This document shows, one piece after another, positions 54,017 to 64,000 of a stretch of DNA of 64,000 nt. Within the stretch, counting starts at the first letter, position 1; every line of letters starts with the position of its first letter. Under the pieces are notes generated by a model. That model was not told where the DNA came from. It saw only the letters and a program-made list of their open reading frames with translations, and did not search any database. The stretch is from Tiliqua scincoides. Its lineage: Eukaryota; Chordata; Lepidosauria; Squamata; Scincidae. The position numbers and the translations under genes were made by a program. The stretch lies in NCBI RefSeq assembly GCF_035046505.1, contig NC_089822.1, positions 41,705,159 through 41,769,158 on the forward strand. Reading direction: 5' to 3'.

Positions 54017-54601
54017 GTGGGGTTTAGGGTGAAAACCGTCAAGCAGATCGACAACTCTGCACCATGCAACAGAAAACAGAAAACTCCTGCACTAAAGCTG
54101 GGCACCTGGAACATTAGGACAATGACACCTGGCTTCTCTGATGACCTGCAAGAAATAGACGACGCACGCAAAACAGCTGTCATCGACATGGAGCTGAGCA
54201 GACTGCAGATGGACATTGTCGCCCTCTAAGAGACGAGGCTTCCAGATTCCGGATCTGTCAAGGAGAGAAATTTCTCATTTTTCTGGCAGGGAAAACCACC
54301 AAACGAAACCAGGGAACATGGTGTTGGCTTTGCAGTCAGAAATTCCCTGCTGAAGTCCATCATCCCACCTACTGTGGGAAGTGAAAGAATTTTGTCCCTG
54401 CAGCTTCAGTCATCAGCAGGACCTGTCACTCTCATCAGTGCTTATGCACCGACTTTGTCATCTCCAGCAGAAGCCAAAGACAAATTCTATGATGACCTGG
54501 CCACCACTATCAAGAAGATCCCCGTAAAAGAGCCATTGTTCATCCTCGCAATTTCAGTGCTAGAGTTGGTGCTGATAACAGTTCGTGGCCCACTTGCTTA
54601 G
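54017..54601 (+). pseudogene. LINE copy 2, APE endonuclease part
   Basis: Reads KLGTWNIRTMTPGFSDDL, then (after one stop at the ETRL position) FFWQGKPPNETREHGVGFAV and LISAYAPTLSSPAEAKDKFY. These are the WNIRTM, HGVG and AYAPT landmarks of the apurinic-type endonuclease that nicks target DNA. The frame slips near 54550, where GDFNARVG would be expected, and the rest (SDHSL-like CDTDHSLVCSRV) is in the next frame. Confidence 0.85.
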
Positions 54602-54621
54602 GTCAGTTCGGCATTGGGAAG

Positions 54622-57270
54622 ATGAACGAGAATGGCCAACGCCTGCTAGAGTTTTGCTGTCATCATGGTCTCTGTGTCAGCAATACGTTCTTCAACACGA
54701 AGCTCCAACATAGAGTCTCTTGGAGACACCCAAGATCAAAGCACTGGCACCAGCTCGACCTGATTCTCACCAGACGCTCCAGCCTTCCCAGCACCAAGAT
54801 CACACGCAGCTATCAGAGTGCTGCCTGTGACACTGACCACTCCCTGGTGTGCAGCAGAGTGAAACTGCAAACAAAGCGACTGTATCACACGAAAAAGGAA
54901 GGAAGACCTCGCATTGATACCAGCAAGACCTGGGATCAGAGAAAAGTGGAGGAATTTGCACAAGCGCTTGAGGAATCTCTTCCAGGCCCGGTCGATGCAA
55001 ACACATCCAACAGATGGGAACATTTCAAGAATGCCGTTTACAACACCGCCTTGTCCATATTTGGCAAGAAGACCAACAAGACGGCAGACTGGTTTGAAGC
55101 CCACTCTGAGGAGTTGACACCAGTCATTGAGGAAAAGAGGAGAGCTCAAGCAGCACACAAGGCCTGTCCCAGTGAGCACAACCTGCAGGTCCTCCGAGCT
55201 GCTTGCAGCAAAGTCCAGCAGACTGCCAGGAGATGTGCTAACGACTACTGGCTTCAGCTCTGCTCTCAGATACAGGTAGCAGCTGACACAGGCAACATCA
55301 AGGGGATGTATGACGGTATCAAGCAGACCCTAGGTCCAACACAGAAGAAAATTGCCCCTCTGAAGTCTGCCATAGGCGAGGTCATCCAGGATCGGGCGCA
55401 GCAGATGGAACGCTGGGTGCAGCACTACTCTGAGCTATATTCCAGAGAAAATGTAGTCACCGAAGAAGTGCTGAACAACATTGAGTGTCTGCCTTTGCTG
55501 GAGGAGCTTGACAGTGAACCAACCCTAGAAGAACTTCATGTGGCTCTGGACTCCCTTGCCTTTGGCAAGGCACCTGGAAAAGACAGCATCCCTGCTGAAG
55601 TCCTAAAGTGCTGCAAAGAGATCATCGCTACTGAGCTGCATGAAATCCTCTGTCTCTGCTGGAGAGAAGGTGAAGTACCTCAAGACATGAGGGATGCAAA
55701 CATCATCACGCTGTACAAAAATGAAGGTGACAGGGGTGACTGCAACAACTACCGTGGCATCTCTCTCCTTAGCGTTGTAGGAAAGTTGTTTGCCTGAGTT
55801 GCACTAAAGAGGCTCCAGGTACTTGCAGAGAGCATTTATCCAGAATCACAGTGCGGATTCCAAGCCAGCAGGTCCACCACTGATATGGTATTCTCCCTTA
55901 GACAACTGCAGGAGAAATGCAGGGAACAACGACAGCCACTCTTTATAGCCTTCATAGATCTCATGAAGGCTTTCGACCTGGTCAGCAGGGACGGCCTCTT
56001 CAAGATTCTCCCCAAGATCGGATGTCCACCCAGGCTCCTCAGCATCATCAGATCCTTCCACAAGGACATGAAGGGCACTGTTGTCTTTGATGGCTCCACA
56101 TCAGACCCCTTTGACATCTGAAGCGGCGTGAAGCAGGGCTGTGTTCTTGCACCAACCTTGTTTGGGATTTTCTTCGCTGTCCTGTTGAAGCAGGCCTTTG
56201 GAACTGCAACAGAAGGCATCTATCTCCGGACCAGATCAGATGGAAAGCTCTTCAACCTCTCCAGACTGAGAGCAAAGTGCAAAGTCCAGCTGAAATGTCT
56301 TCGTGACTTCCTCTTTGCCGACGATGCAGCTGTCACTACCCACTCTGCCAAAGATCTCCAGCAGCTCATGGATCGTTTTAGCAAGGCCTGCCAAGATTTT
56401 GGACTGACAATCAGCCTGAAGAAAACACAGGTCATGGTTCGGGATGTGGACTCACCTCCCTGCATTACAATCTCTGCGCATGAACTGGAGGTTGTCCATG
56501 ACTTTGTGTACCTTGGCTCAACGATCTCCGACACTCTTTCTCTCGATACTGAACTAAACAAACCCATCAGTAAAGCAGCTAACACGTTTTCCAGACTCAC
56601 AAAGAGAGTCTGGTCCAACAAGAAGCTGACAGAACATACCAAGATCCAGGTCTACAGAGCTTGCGTCCTGAGTACACTTCTGTACTGCAGCGAGACATGG
56701 ACTCTCGGCTCACAACAGGAGCGGAAACTGAACGCTTTCCACATGTGCTGCCTCCGGCGCATTCTTGGCATCACCTGGCAGGACAAAGTTCTTAACAACA
56801 CAGTCTTGGAACGTGCTGGAATCCCTAGCATGTATGCACTGCTGAAACAGAGATGCCTGCGTTGGCTCGGGCATGTTGTGAGAATGGATGATGGCCGGAT
56901 CCCAAAGGATCTCCTCTATGGAGAACTCATGCAAGGAAAGCGCCCTACAGGTAGACCACAGCTGCGATACAAGGACATCTGCAAGAGGGATCTGAAGGCC
57001 TTGGGAATGGACCTCAACAAGTGGGAAACCCTGGCCTCTGAGCGGTCCGCTTGGAGGCAGGCTGTGCAGCATGGCCTTTCCCAGTTTGAAGAGACACTTT
57101 GCCAGCAGTCTGAGGCAAAGAGGCAAAGAAGAAAGGCCCATAGCCAGGGAGACAGACCAGAGACAGACTGCACTTGCTCCCGGTGTGGAAGGGATTGTCA
57201 CTCCCAGATTGGCCTTTTCAGCCACACTAGACGCTGTTCCAGAACCACCTTTCAGAGCGTGATACCATAG
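54622..57270 (+). pseudogene. LINE copy 2, linker and reverse transcriptase part
   Basis: A 391-codon open segment (54622-55797) covers the endonuclease end, a linker with QTLGPTQKKIAPLKSAIGE, and the first reverse-transcriptase blocks. After the TGA codons the frame resumes through AFIDLMKAFDLVSRD, GCVLAPTLFGIFFAV and FADDAAVTT to the zinc finger CSRCGRDCHSQIGLFSHTRR. The linker and endonuclease supply what copy 1 lacks. Confidence 0.85.
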
Positions 57271-57295
57271 TCTTTCGAGACTAAAGGTTGCCAAT
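57262..57295 (+). repeat. LINE 3' tail module, copy 2
   Basis: ATACCATAGTCTTTCGAGAC, then TAAAGGTTGCCAA. One base differs from copy 1 (G to A after the stem). The AGTCT/TTCG/AGACT hairpin at 57269-57282 is intact. Confidence 0.85.
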
Positions 57296-57537
57296 ACAAA
57301 ATGTCTTAAGTTCCTGAACTCCAATAAACTACTTTGTTTGGCCTATTTAACCATTAACATTCAATTCTTTAATTTTCAACTGTGGGAATGGGAATATGAA
57401 GTTTGGCCCCCTAATACTTTCCACATACCTTCTATAAATGAATACTTCAGCACACTGATGATTTTCTTGTGTCAAATTTATTCCTCCTTATTGGGACCAT
57501 CATATTCATATAGTTTATTTCTTTTTGCTTGGAGGAG

Positions 57538-57715
57538 ATGAACGAGGATAGCTCAGTGAAGATATCTAATAAGGAGGAAGCCAGAAGTCCTGTCTGTATC
57601 GGTCGAGAAGACGATATTAAAAAACTACGAAGGACAACTGCCACTGTTCATAACAGAGAAGTTGTTGTTTTCTACCACGATGGAAGTTTTTATGCTATGG
57701 ATCATCGCTGTTACC
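57538..57715 (+). CDS. RFESD: RFESD coding exon 1
   Basis: RFESD is a small soluble Rieske-type iron-sulfur protein of unknown precise role. The ATG at 57538 gives [20 protein letters not shown], in line with the human MNLDGSAQDPEKRE start. An AG at 57533-57534 after a T-rich tract may be the acceptor joining it to an upstream non-coding exon. The exon encodes [10 protein letters not shown] and [19 protein letters not shown] and ends one base into the next codon at a GTAAGA donor. Cys58, the first cluster ligand, is here. Confidence 0.93.
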
Positions 57716-57809
57716 GTAAGAATTTTGCAGCGACTATTGTGGTATTTGTGTCACAACTTTTTTCTAAGTTGAGTCTTTACTCTGATTTCATGTTTTGTTC
57801 TTTTAACAG

Positions 57810-57844
57810 ATGCAGGAGGTCCTTTACATCTTGGTGAAATAGAG
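57810..57844 (+). CDS. RFESD: RFESD coding exon 2 (35-nt microexon)
   Basis: It lies between TTTTAACAG and GTATGT. It completes His60, the second cluster ligand, and encodes [11 protein letters not shown], the turn after the CYH box. Phase changes from 1 to 0, so skipping it would shift the frame. The intron before it is only 94 bases. Confidence 0.92.
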
Positions 57845-58065
57845 GTATGTAAATAAAACCAAGGCTCTCTTGGTTGAGAATGGTCAGTATGATGTCTAAA
57901 TTTTCAGTTAAATTAGAGCACTGTTTACATAAGACTGAAGAGACACTGCAAAGACTGTGAACCTAATGATCAAATTTTGTGAATTCCATGAATGGAGTAG
58001 CAGGCACAGATCAGTTAAATTGATGGAGAGGGACTGGTCACTACAAAATCCTTCTAACTCTCTCA

Positions 58066-58232
58066 GGGCCCAATCCTATCCAACTTTCCAGCATCAGTGC
58101 AGCTGAAATGCAGTCCTGGGTAATGTTCCCATACCTTGAGGAGGTCTCTGTGACTGCCTCCCCATCAAAGGATGCAGCACCCACCCATTGGCACAGCTGT
58201 ACTGGCACTGGAAAGTTGGATAGGATTAGGAC
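58066..58232. repeat. Family B MITE
   Basis: Termini GGGCCCAATCCTATCCAAC and GTTGGATAGGATTAGGACC. The left half of the core has lost part of the GGGAACAAATG segment. Confidence 0.85.
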
Positions 58233-59084
58233 CTTGTCCCTTCCTTGCCCCCTCTGCATGTTGGGGAACGCAGTTTAGAGGGACTGATATGGCAAAGGTA
58301 CGCAGACACATAAGAAGTAGAACTTTTCCCTCCCTTCTTTTCTCCTCAGCTTTGTGGAAGACTGGAAAGAAGGGAATCAGGCATGGGCATGTTGGGAAGC
58401 GAGGAAGCATTATCTCCCTGGCATGCTTCTATCAGTGGGAACTCAGGCAGTAGGGCAGATATGCATGACAGCAGTAGAGTTCAGGACATGAGAGTAGATT
58501 CTTTTCTTGAGTCTTTACAGCAGTGAAGGAAGGAAGACTAACACCATAGTATGCCAAGAAGAAACGTGTCCCATATTCAAAAATGCTAACAAAAATAATT
58601 ACCATCCCTACTGCTCCTACTCCTGAAACATCTTTATATGTTTCTTAAATGAGGTTTTAAATTACTCCTTAATATTGAATTAAATGACAGAAGCTTCAGA
58701 ATCAAAATGACCACAGGCCAGTGAAGTTCAAACTGTTGCCTCTTAAGGATATATTAGTGTTGCTGAATACACAGACTCTTGGTGTACTTTTAGGGTGATA
58801 GAACTGGGTTTCAGAATCTGGGTCACTGCTGAACAACAGCAAAGCGAAGGTAGGAGGACGCAGTGTGCAGCAGACTGTGTGACTCTCATCCCCAGCAACC
58901 TCTCCCTGTTGTGCAGGCAGCAAATGCACATCTAAAAATCACAGCTTGGGGGGAAGATGCCATCACCATATCTTATAATAGCAAATTCCTTAAATGAATT
59001 ATGCACTATGATTTCTCTTGTCAGTTCTGAATCTACTGATAATTTCATTGGGTGATCTCAGGTTTTGGTATTATGAGAGAGGAA

Positions 59085-59263
59085 GAGTGCAGTCCTAACC
59101 AACTTTCCAGCACTGACATAGCTGTGTCAATGTGGCGTTCACTGCATCCTGCAGTGGGGAAGGCAGTCAAGGGGGCCTCCTCAAGGTAAGGGAATGTTTG
59201 TTATCTTACCTTGGGTCTGAATTGTGGCTAAGTTAGTGCTGGGAAATTGGTTAGGATTATGCC
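59085..59263. repeat. Family B MITE
   Basis: Starts GAGTGCAGTCCTAACC and ends GGTTAGGATTATGCC, with a complete core including CAAGGTAAGGGAATGTTTGT. It ends 180 bases before the last RFESD exon. Confidence 0.85.
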
Positions 59264-59443
59264 TGAAGCAACATTTCTGCCTATTATGAGTTCCATCTTC
59301 TAGTATTTTTGAAGTGCAATCTAGTGTTCTTGCTGAACAATATGAAGGATTACGTGTTGGCCTTGCTGCAGACTTTTAATGTACAGGTGTTTTTGAACTT
59401 TATAAGATAGTAAACATTCTTTTTTTCCCCCTTATGCATGTAG

Positions 59444-59713
<270 letters not shown>

Positions 59714-59745
59714 GCTCTTTTGTGCTTCACAGCCAATGGCAGTAA

Positions 59746-59751
59746 AATAAA
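59746..59751 (+). terminator. RFESD: RFESD poly(A) signal
   Basis: AATAAA 33 bases after the RFESD stop codon. A 3' UTR this short is unusual but plausible; no other signal lies within the next 400 bases. Confidence 0.65.
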
Positions 59752-59825
59752 AAACACAATGTGAGTGGTATCATTACTATCTAACAAGTGTACAATATAT
59801 GAGTTATGATATGAAATTAACAGTG

Positions 59826-59875
59826 CAATCCTATGCATCTCTGACCAGACGTAAGCCCTTTTCAGTTTAAACAAA
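59826..59875 (-). repeat. Family A MITE, half copy
   Basis: GTGCAATCCTATGCATCTCT and GTAAGCCCTTTTCAG remain. The other arm is absent. Confidence 0.65.
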
Positions 59876-59921
59876 TATCCAGTCTCATTCTACAAAGAAA
59901 TTGGAAGAGATACTTGCTTTA

Positions 59922-60100
59922 GGGTGCAATCCTAACCAACTTTCCAGCACCAAGGTAAGGGCAATGAAACTCCAAGCTAAGGGAACAAACAATGCCTTAC
60001 CTTGAGGAGGCCTCCGTGCCTACCCCCTAACTGCAGGATACAACATGTGCCCCACTGGCACAGCTATGTCAGTGCTGGAAAGTTGGTTAGGATTGCACCC
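59922..60100. repeat. Family B MITE with TTA duplication
   Basis: Termini GGGTGCAATCCTAACCAAC and GGTTAGGATTGCACCC, with TTA at 59919-59921 and 60101-60103. Confidence 0.9.
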
Positions 60101-60103
60101 TTA

Positions 60104-60206
60104 GGCAGGCACAGAGGCCTCCTCAAGGTATGGCAATGTTTGTTCCCTTACCTCGAAGTTGCATTACCTTATGTCGGTGCTGGAAAGTGGGTTAGGTTTG
60201 CACCCT
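60104..60206. repeat. Family B MITE, right half
   Basis: CAGAGGCCTCCTCAAGGTAT and GGGTTAGGTTTGCACCC are present, and the left half is missing. It starts where the preceding copy's duplication ends, so the second element may have inserted into, or recombined with, this one. Confidence 0.75.
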
Positions 60207-60956
60207 AAGTCTGTGAAAATACTAACATAATTCATATACCAACAGATCAACATCTTTCCAGTTTCCAAAACACTGATCTTGTTGAAGCTTGCTTTAGACT
60301 TCTGTCACATCCTACTTTCTGAATGTAAATAAGATGTGTTAAGTATTATGATAGTAAGATACTATCAGTGTTAATTGGAGTTGCTGATTTTGTATACCGA
60401 TAAAATTGTTGTTTTTATTAGAATCAAAAGACTTTTTAGTTCTTTTTCTTGTACTTAAACCAGCCTTTCCCACAACATTTGGCAGGTTTGTTTCAGTTCC
60501 AGCTGTGTGGCTGTTTTGCAGCAGCATAGTTTGTGAACAAGGTCAAAGGACAGATGAGCAGCAAAATCCAGCTTCTGTTTTGTGCAACCCAGCAAGAGCC
60601 TGTTTAGCTGAATTACCTGGAAGTGACAGAGTTTGATCTTAAGACAGATAGCCTGTGCTGCAGGTGTATTCAGCAAGAGGTGCATTCCTTAGATGTTTAC
60701 CTTGCCTCTCTTCTGACTGGTGATGGGAGCTTGAAATTTTTTTATTTGGCTGAATGATTGTAATAGATATGTGGGGGGAGTCTATGCAATAGGAAGGATT
60801 TTATGCGAGTTGTGGTAAACTAATCAATGTCTGCACGATTCAGATAGGCAGAGTGTACTCCTAAAAGGGATGAAGTATTTTCACCAAAGGACAGGAGATG
60901 AGAGCTTAGAAAAGATGCACACGTGTGCTCTCTCTTGTGCACGTACATGCATGCAC
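60207..60956. other. Downstream of RFESD, nothing recognised
   Basis: In human, SPATA9 lies next on the opposite strand, as I recall. No exon resembling it was found here. Confidence 0.35.
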
Positions 60957-61175
60957 ACAGAGGCGTAGCTAGGTCATTTGACACCCGGGGCCCATAAATT
61001 TTTGTCACCCCATATGACTTAATTAATTTATTAATTATTAATCAATTATATTGTTAGGATTAATTCACTTTTTATACCACCCTTCCTCTAAGCAGCTCAG
61101 GGTGGTGTGCATGGTTGCTCCCTTTATTTTGTCCTCACAACAACCCTGTGAGGTAGGTGAGACAGAGATAGTATC
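60957..61175. repeat. Old repeat fragments, LINE-like end
   Basis: CAGAGGCGTAGCTAGG at the left resembles a common reptile repeat terminus. CTCACAACAACCCTGTGAGG near 61135 is the reverse of a widespread LINE 3' end. Boundaries are unclear. Confidence 0.4.
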
Positions 61176-61376
61176 ATGACATGACATGGAATGAATAATA
61201 ATAATGGCCAGAAAAATAAATGCAGTGAATATTTCCCTACAAGCAATGGATGAAATTCTGCATCAAATGGTATATAACATGATGGTATTATTCCTAAAAG
61301 CCACGATTTCCAGAATTTTGGTCACTAGGGTGTAACCCCCCCCCCCCATGTTTCATTGGCCTGTTTTGAGTTGAGG

Positions 61377-61480
61377 CAGTGGTTCTCAAACTTTTAATAC
61401 TGGGACCCACTTTTTAGAATGTCTGTCCAGGAACCACTGGAAGTGATGTCGTGGCTGAAAGTGACATCATCAAGCAAAAT
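61377..61480 (+). mobile_element. hAT left end, second family
   Basis: CAGTGGTTCTCAAACTTTTA, ACTGGGACCCACTTTTTAGA and GAAGTGACATCATCAAGC form the known layout of a hAT terminus like that at 37193. No right end was found. Confidence 0.5.
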
Positions 61481-62630
61481 AAAATAATTATAAATAATTA
61501 AATTAAAGAAAAACAGATAAATAAGCAGAAACCAACCCTGTTTCACCAAGTGAATTTTCTCTGTAGCCTGCCTGCAATAATACCCCCCCCCCCACACACA
61601 CACACACAGATAAAGCAGTTAGATTTTCAGCCCTCCCCAGTGCCCACCTTACCAGCTCAAGCCTCTGGTTTATTCTTTGGGGTGGGGGCTGCCTTCTGGA
61701 GCATTTGTTGAGTTCCACTTTCATTAGATGGGGACCATGCAGCTAGCCTTGCATTTCTCTTTGCCTGACTTGACCAGGAGCCAAGGCACATTTGCTTACT
61801 CGTGAGTAAACATGACCCTGTGGCTTTTGCTTTCCATAGGGATTAAAACATTTGTCTGCTTGGAGGGAGGGACTTCCTTCTTGGGTGATTTTTTGGGGCT
61901 GCTTTCATTGGATAGGAACCATTCTGGTGTCATTGGATTCCTCTCAGCCTGCCCTTTCCGACGAACTATGGCAAATTCACCTACTCATGAGTAAACATGT
62001 GATATGGCTGTTTCATTTTTCCATAGGGTTCAATGCATTTTTTTGTTTCCGGTTTGTTGGCCATAACTTTTGATGGAAAGGAGGTATTTCAATCCGGTTT
62101 TTTGCATTGCATTCCGCTGGAAATTCCACATCCAATGGTATATGGCACGATGGGGTTACTCCTAAGCTTTGTGATATTAATATTGGGGCATTTGTGGTGT
62201 TACACCCCCCCAAGAGAGCACGCACACACAGCATACATGCACAGAACCCCTACTTCCTGCTTATTTGGTTTCCATTTCCATAAAAAATGATGTGGCATTG
62301 TCTTTAACATGCTTTTGCTTGCTTGTCTTAAAATGAAGGTGCAGTTACGCCCGAATCACTGGCATCTGGATTCCCTTGGGAGTGTCAGTACTTTATAGTT
62401 TGCTTGCCTTTTCTCAGTTCCAGATTCATGCATTCCACTAAGGCGAATTGAATGCTTGTGAAATTTTCAACAACATCATAGAAAGATGCTCAAGAATGTT
62501 AACTGTAGAATATAAAGAGCATATTGCAGCCTTCTAATAGATAATTATTTCTCCTTATTTCCATACTGTGTGTAATACATCTCCTTCCTCTGCCAAACCC
62601 TGGCTCATGAAGTATTTGTTATTGATTTAT
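61481..62630. other. Intergenic, decayed repeats
   Basis: Has CA and C runs (near 61590) and stretches such as GCTGGAAATTCCACATCCAA that look like worn repeats. No gene is supported. Confidence 0.35.
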
Positions 62631-63195
62631 GTACTGAAGTTGACTCGGTATGTTACACAACATACCGAGTACATTATGTACTGTACTGTACTGTATAATA
62701 TGTACATTATGTACATTATGCACATATGTACATATGTATTATGTACATAATGTACATTATGTACATAATGTACAGTACATTCAGTACATTATGTATGTAC
62801 ATATGTATGTATGTTCAGTATGTACAGTACATAATGTACTGTACGTGTACTGTACTGTACATAATGTACAGTACATTCAGTACATTATGTATGTACTGAA
62901 TGTACATTATGAATGTATGTATGTATGTACATGTATGTAAGTACTGAATGTATGTACAGTACATTCAGTACATTATGTATGTATGTACATTATGTATTAT
63001 GTACTGAATGTACATTATGAACATTATGAATGTATGTATGTATGTATGTACGTACATGTATGTATGTACTGAATGTACATTATGTACACTGAATGTACAT
63101 TATGTATGTACTGAATGTATGTACATTATGTATTATGTACTGAATGTACATTCAGTACATTATGTACTGAAGTTGACTCGGTATGTTACACAAAA
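62631..63195. repeat. GTAC-rich palindromic array between two direct repeats
   Basis: About 500 bp is built almost wholly from short palindromes (GTACATTATGTAC, TACATTCAGTACATTATGTA, TGTATGTATG). A direct repeat, TACTGAAGTTGACTCGGTATGTTACACAA in content, bounds it at about 62632-62662 and 63164-63194. Immediately after the left copy, CATACCGAGTACATTATGTA mirrors it. Open frames over the array are artefacts of low complexity. Confidence 0.85.
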
Positions 63196-63279
63196 CAAGA
63201 GAAGCAGACCCTGCCCTAAGGGGCTTGCAGTCTACATATTAACACAAGGGAGATCACAGAGGAAGGGGAAAGAAATTAA

Positions 63280-63372
63280 AAGCACAATCGTATGCTTGTC
63301 TAAGTTGAAGTAAGTTCCATTGTCTTCAGTGGGGCTTACTCTCAGGAAAGTGTGCATAGGATTGCAGGCTAA
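63280..63372 (-). repeat. Family A MITE
   Basis: GCACAATCGTATGCTTGTCT, GAAGTAAGTTCCATTGTC, GGGCTTACTCTCAGGAAAGT and GCATAGGATTGCAGGC. Confidence 0.8.
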
Positions 63373-64000
63373 GGCAGGGAGAAGCAGGAGAAAAATACGC
63401 CATTGTCTGTTGCATATTGTAAGGGAAGATGGATGCTGTGCCTAGCTGTTAGCGACCTGTACCTACCTCCCTGCTCTCTTTTTCACCCTTTTTACTAGGC
63501 AAAACTGGAAAAGGTAATTCTCTTTCACCTCCCAAGGCTAGAAAGACGGCAGAAGGAGGCTGTGCTGAGAAAACTTCATGCTCAGGTTAACAGGTAGCCT
63601 CCAAATCCAGAAGGTTTCTTTCAGATGAAAAAGTAGAACATTGGTAGTCCAGGAGTAGTCATGCTTTACTCTCTCTTGAGTGAACTGAGACCAGGCAAGT
63701 CAAACAGTAAACATGCAAGGCTGTTAAAATATCAGAACAATAGAGAGGAAAAAGCAAGAATTAAAAACAACAACAACAAAGCACTGATAAGCTAACAAAG
63801 TGAAAAGAGAGATGGTGATAAAGGTTAGCAAGGATGTTGAGATGCAAGCAGCAAATAAAACTTGATACAACTTTTCTGGGTACTTTCCCCACTCTTAACA
63901 GGATGGGTGCACCCCTGTGAAACACCAGATGTCCCCAATGTTGGACCTGGGCAAATGTGCCAAAAGGAGGCGCATGTCCCCCTTTCTTATCTGTGGGCAT
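63373..64000. other. Window end, nothing recognised
   Basis: A 79-codon minus-strand frame reaches the window edge but resembles no family I know. No splice-bounded exon is evident. Confidence 0.3.

Larger units (their letters stand above)
53930..57301 (+). mobile_element. APE-type LINE copy 2 (near full length)
   Basis: The 5' UTR-like start contains GGGCAGCTACCGCCCGCC and GGTGCTGTCTCGCCACGG. Endonuclease coding follows from 54017 and reverse transcriptase to the stop at 57270, then the hairpin tail. The frame is broken by a TAA at the ALQETRL position (about 54227), a frameshift near 54550 in the GDFN block, TGA at about 55795 and TGA at about 56119. It is thus a dead copy of about 3.4 kb that shows the whole layout of the family. 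Confidence 0.9.
57845..59443. other. RFESD intron
   Basis: Holds two family B MITEs (listed separately). The rest shows no recognised feature. Confidence 0.5.

Noticed and set aside
57529-57837. RFESD read through its first intron (102 codons)
   Set aside because: The GTAAGA donor at 57716 and the matching acceptor at 57809 restore the Rieske sequence [11 protein letters not shown]. The read-through destroys it.
62650-63313. Two ORFs of about 100 codons rich in MYV and NVH
   Set aside because: They are translations of the GTAC-rich array, which lacks stops in these frames. There is no start context or homology.
60207-64000. SPATA9 exons expected on the minus strand after RFESD
   Set aside because: No translated segment resembles SPATA9 as I remember it. 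They may lie beyond the window.

Overview
The window looks like lizard (squamate) nuclear DNA. It holds intron-split vertebrate genes with long introns, CR1, L2 and L1 LINE remnants, and more than thirty copies of short inverted-repeat elements of the CAATCCTA-ended kind that I associate with squamate genomes. The species cannot be named from this sequence. I saw no LTR element, endogenous virus or CRISPR-like array.

Host genes. Three genes are recognisable, in an order that matches human 5q15 as I recall it (ARSK, GPR150, RFESD). (1) ARSK, plus strand: the last five coding exons lie between 14576 and 27989. The first part of the protein, including the sulfatase active-site cysteine, lies upstream of the window. 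(2) GPR150, minus strand: a single-exon orphan class A receptor at 33991-35316, GC-rich, with a TATA-like box upstream. (3) RFESD, plus strand: three coding exons between 57538 and 59713 encoding a complete 160-residue Rieske protein, with a poly(A) signal 33 bases after the stop codon. A CpG-rich block at about 42780-43190, with paired ZNF143-type motifs, an E-box and an RFX-like box, is the best candidate for the RFESD promoter. It would imply a 14 kb first intron.

Mobile DNA by region. 1-14575 (ARSK intron): a non-autonomous hAT, an old CR1, a long CR1 with an 833-codon open frame, and a 5S rRNA-headed SINE. 14859-27708 (ARSK introns): an L2 fragment, a pogo/Tigger-like element, a palindromic MITE, and a CR1 inserted into a MITE. 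28000-43000 (intergenic): several families of inverted-repeat elements, a hAT carrying a nested MITE, an L1 end, an element that ends in a borrowed LINE tail, and a fresh RTE-like insertion with a perfect 11-bp target duplication. 43250-57537 (probable RFESD first intron): an L1-like element interrupted by one copy of an APE-type LINE, palindromes, and a second nearly full-length copy of the same LINE. 59714-64000: decayed repeats and a roughly 565-bp GTAC-rich palindromic array.

Most notable signal. Three unrelated heads end in one 3' module: an LINE coding region (two copies), 94 bases of 5S rRNA, and an unknown head of about 440 bp. In all but the decayed third copy the module contains a perfect 5-bp hairpin with a TTCG loop. 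This looks like one LINE enzyme with two different non-autonomous clients, all caught in one window.
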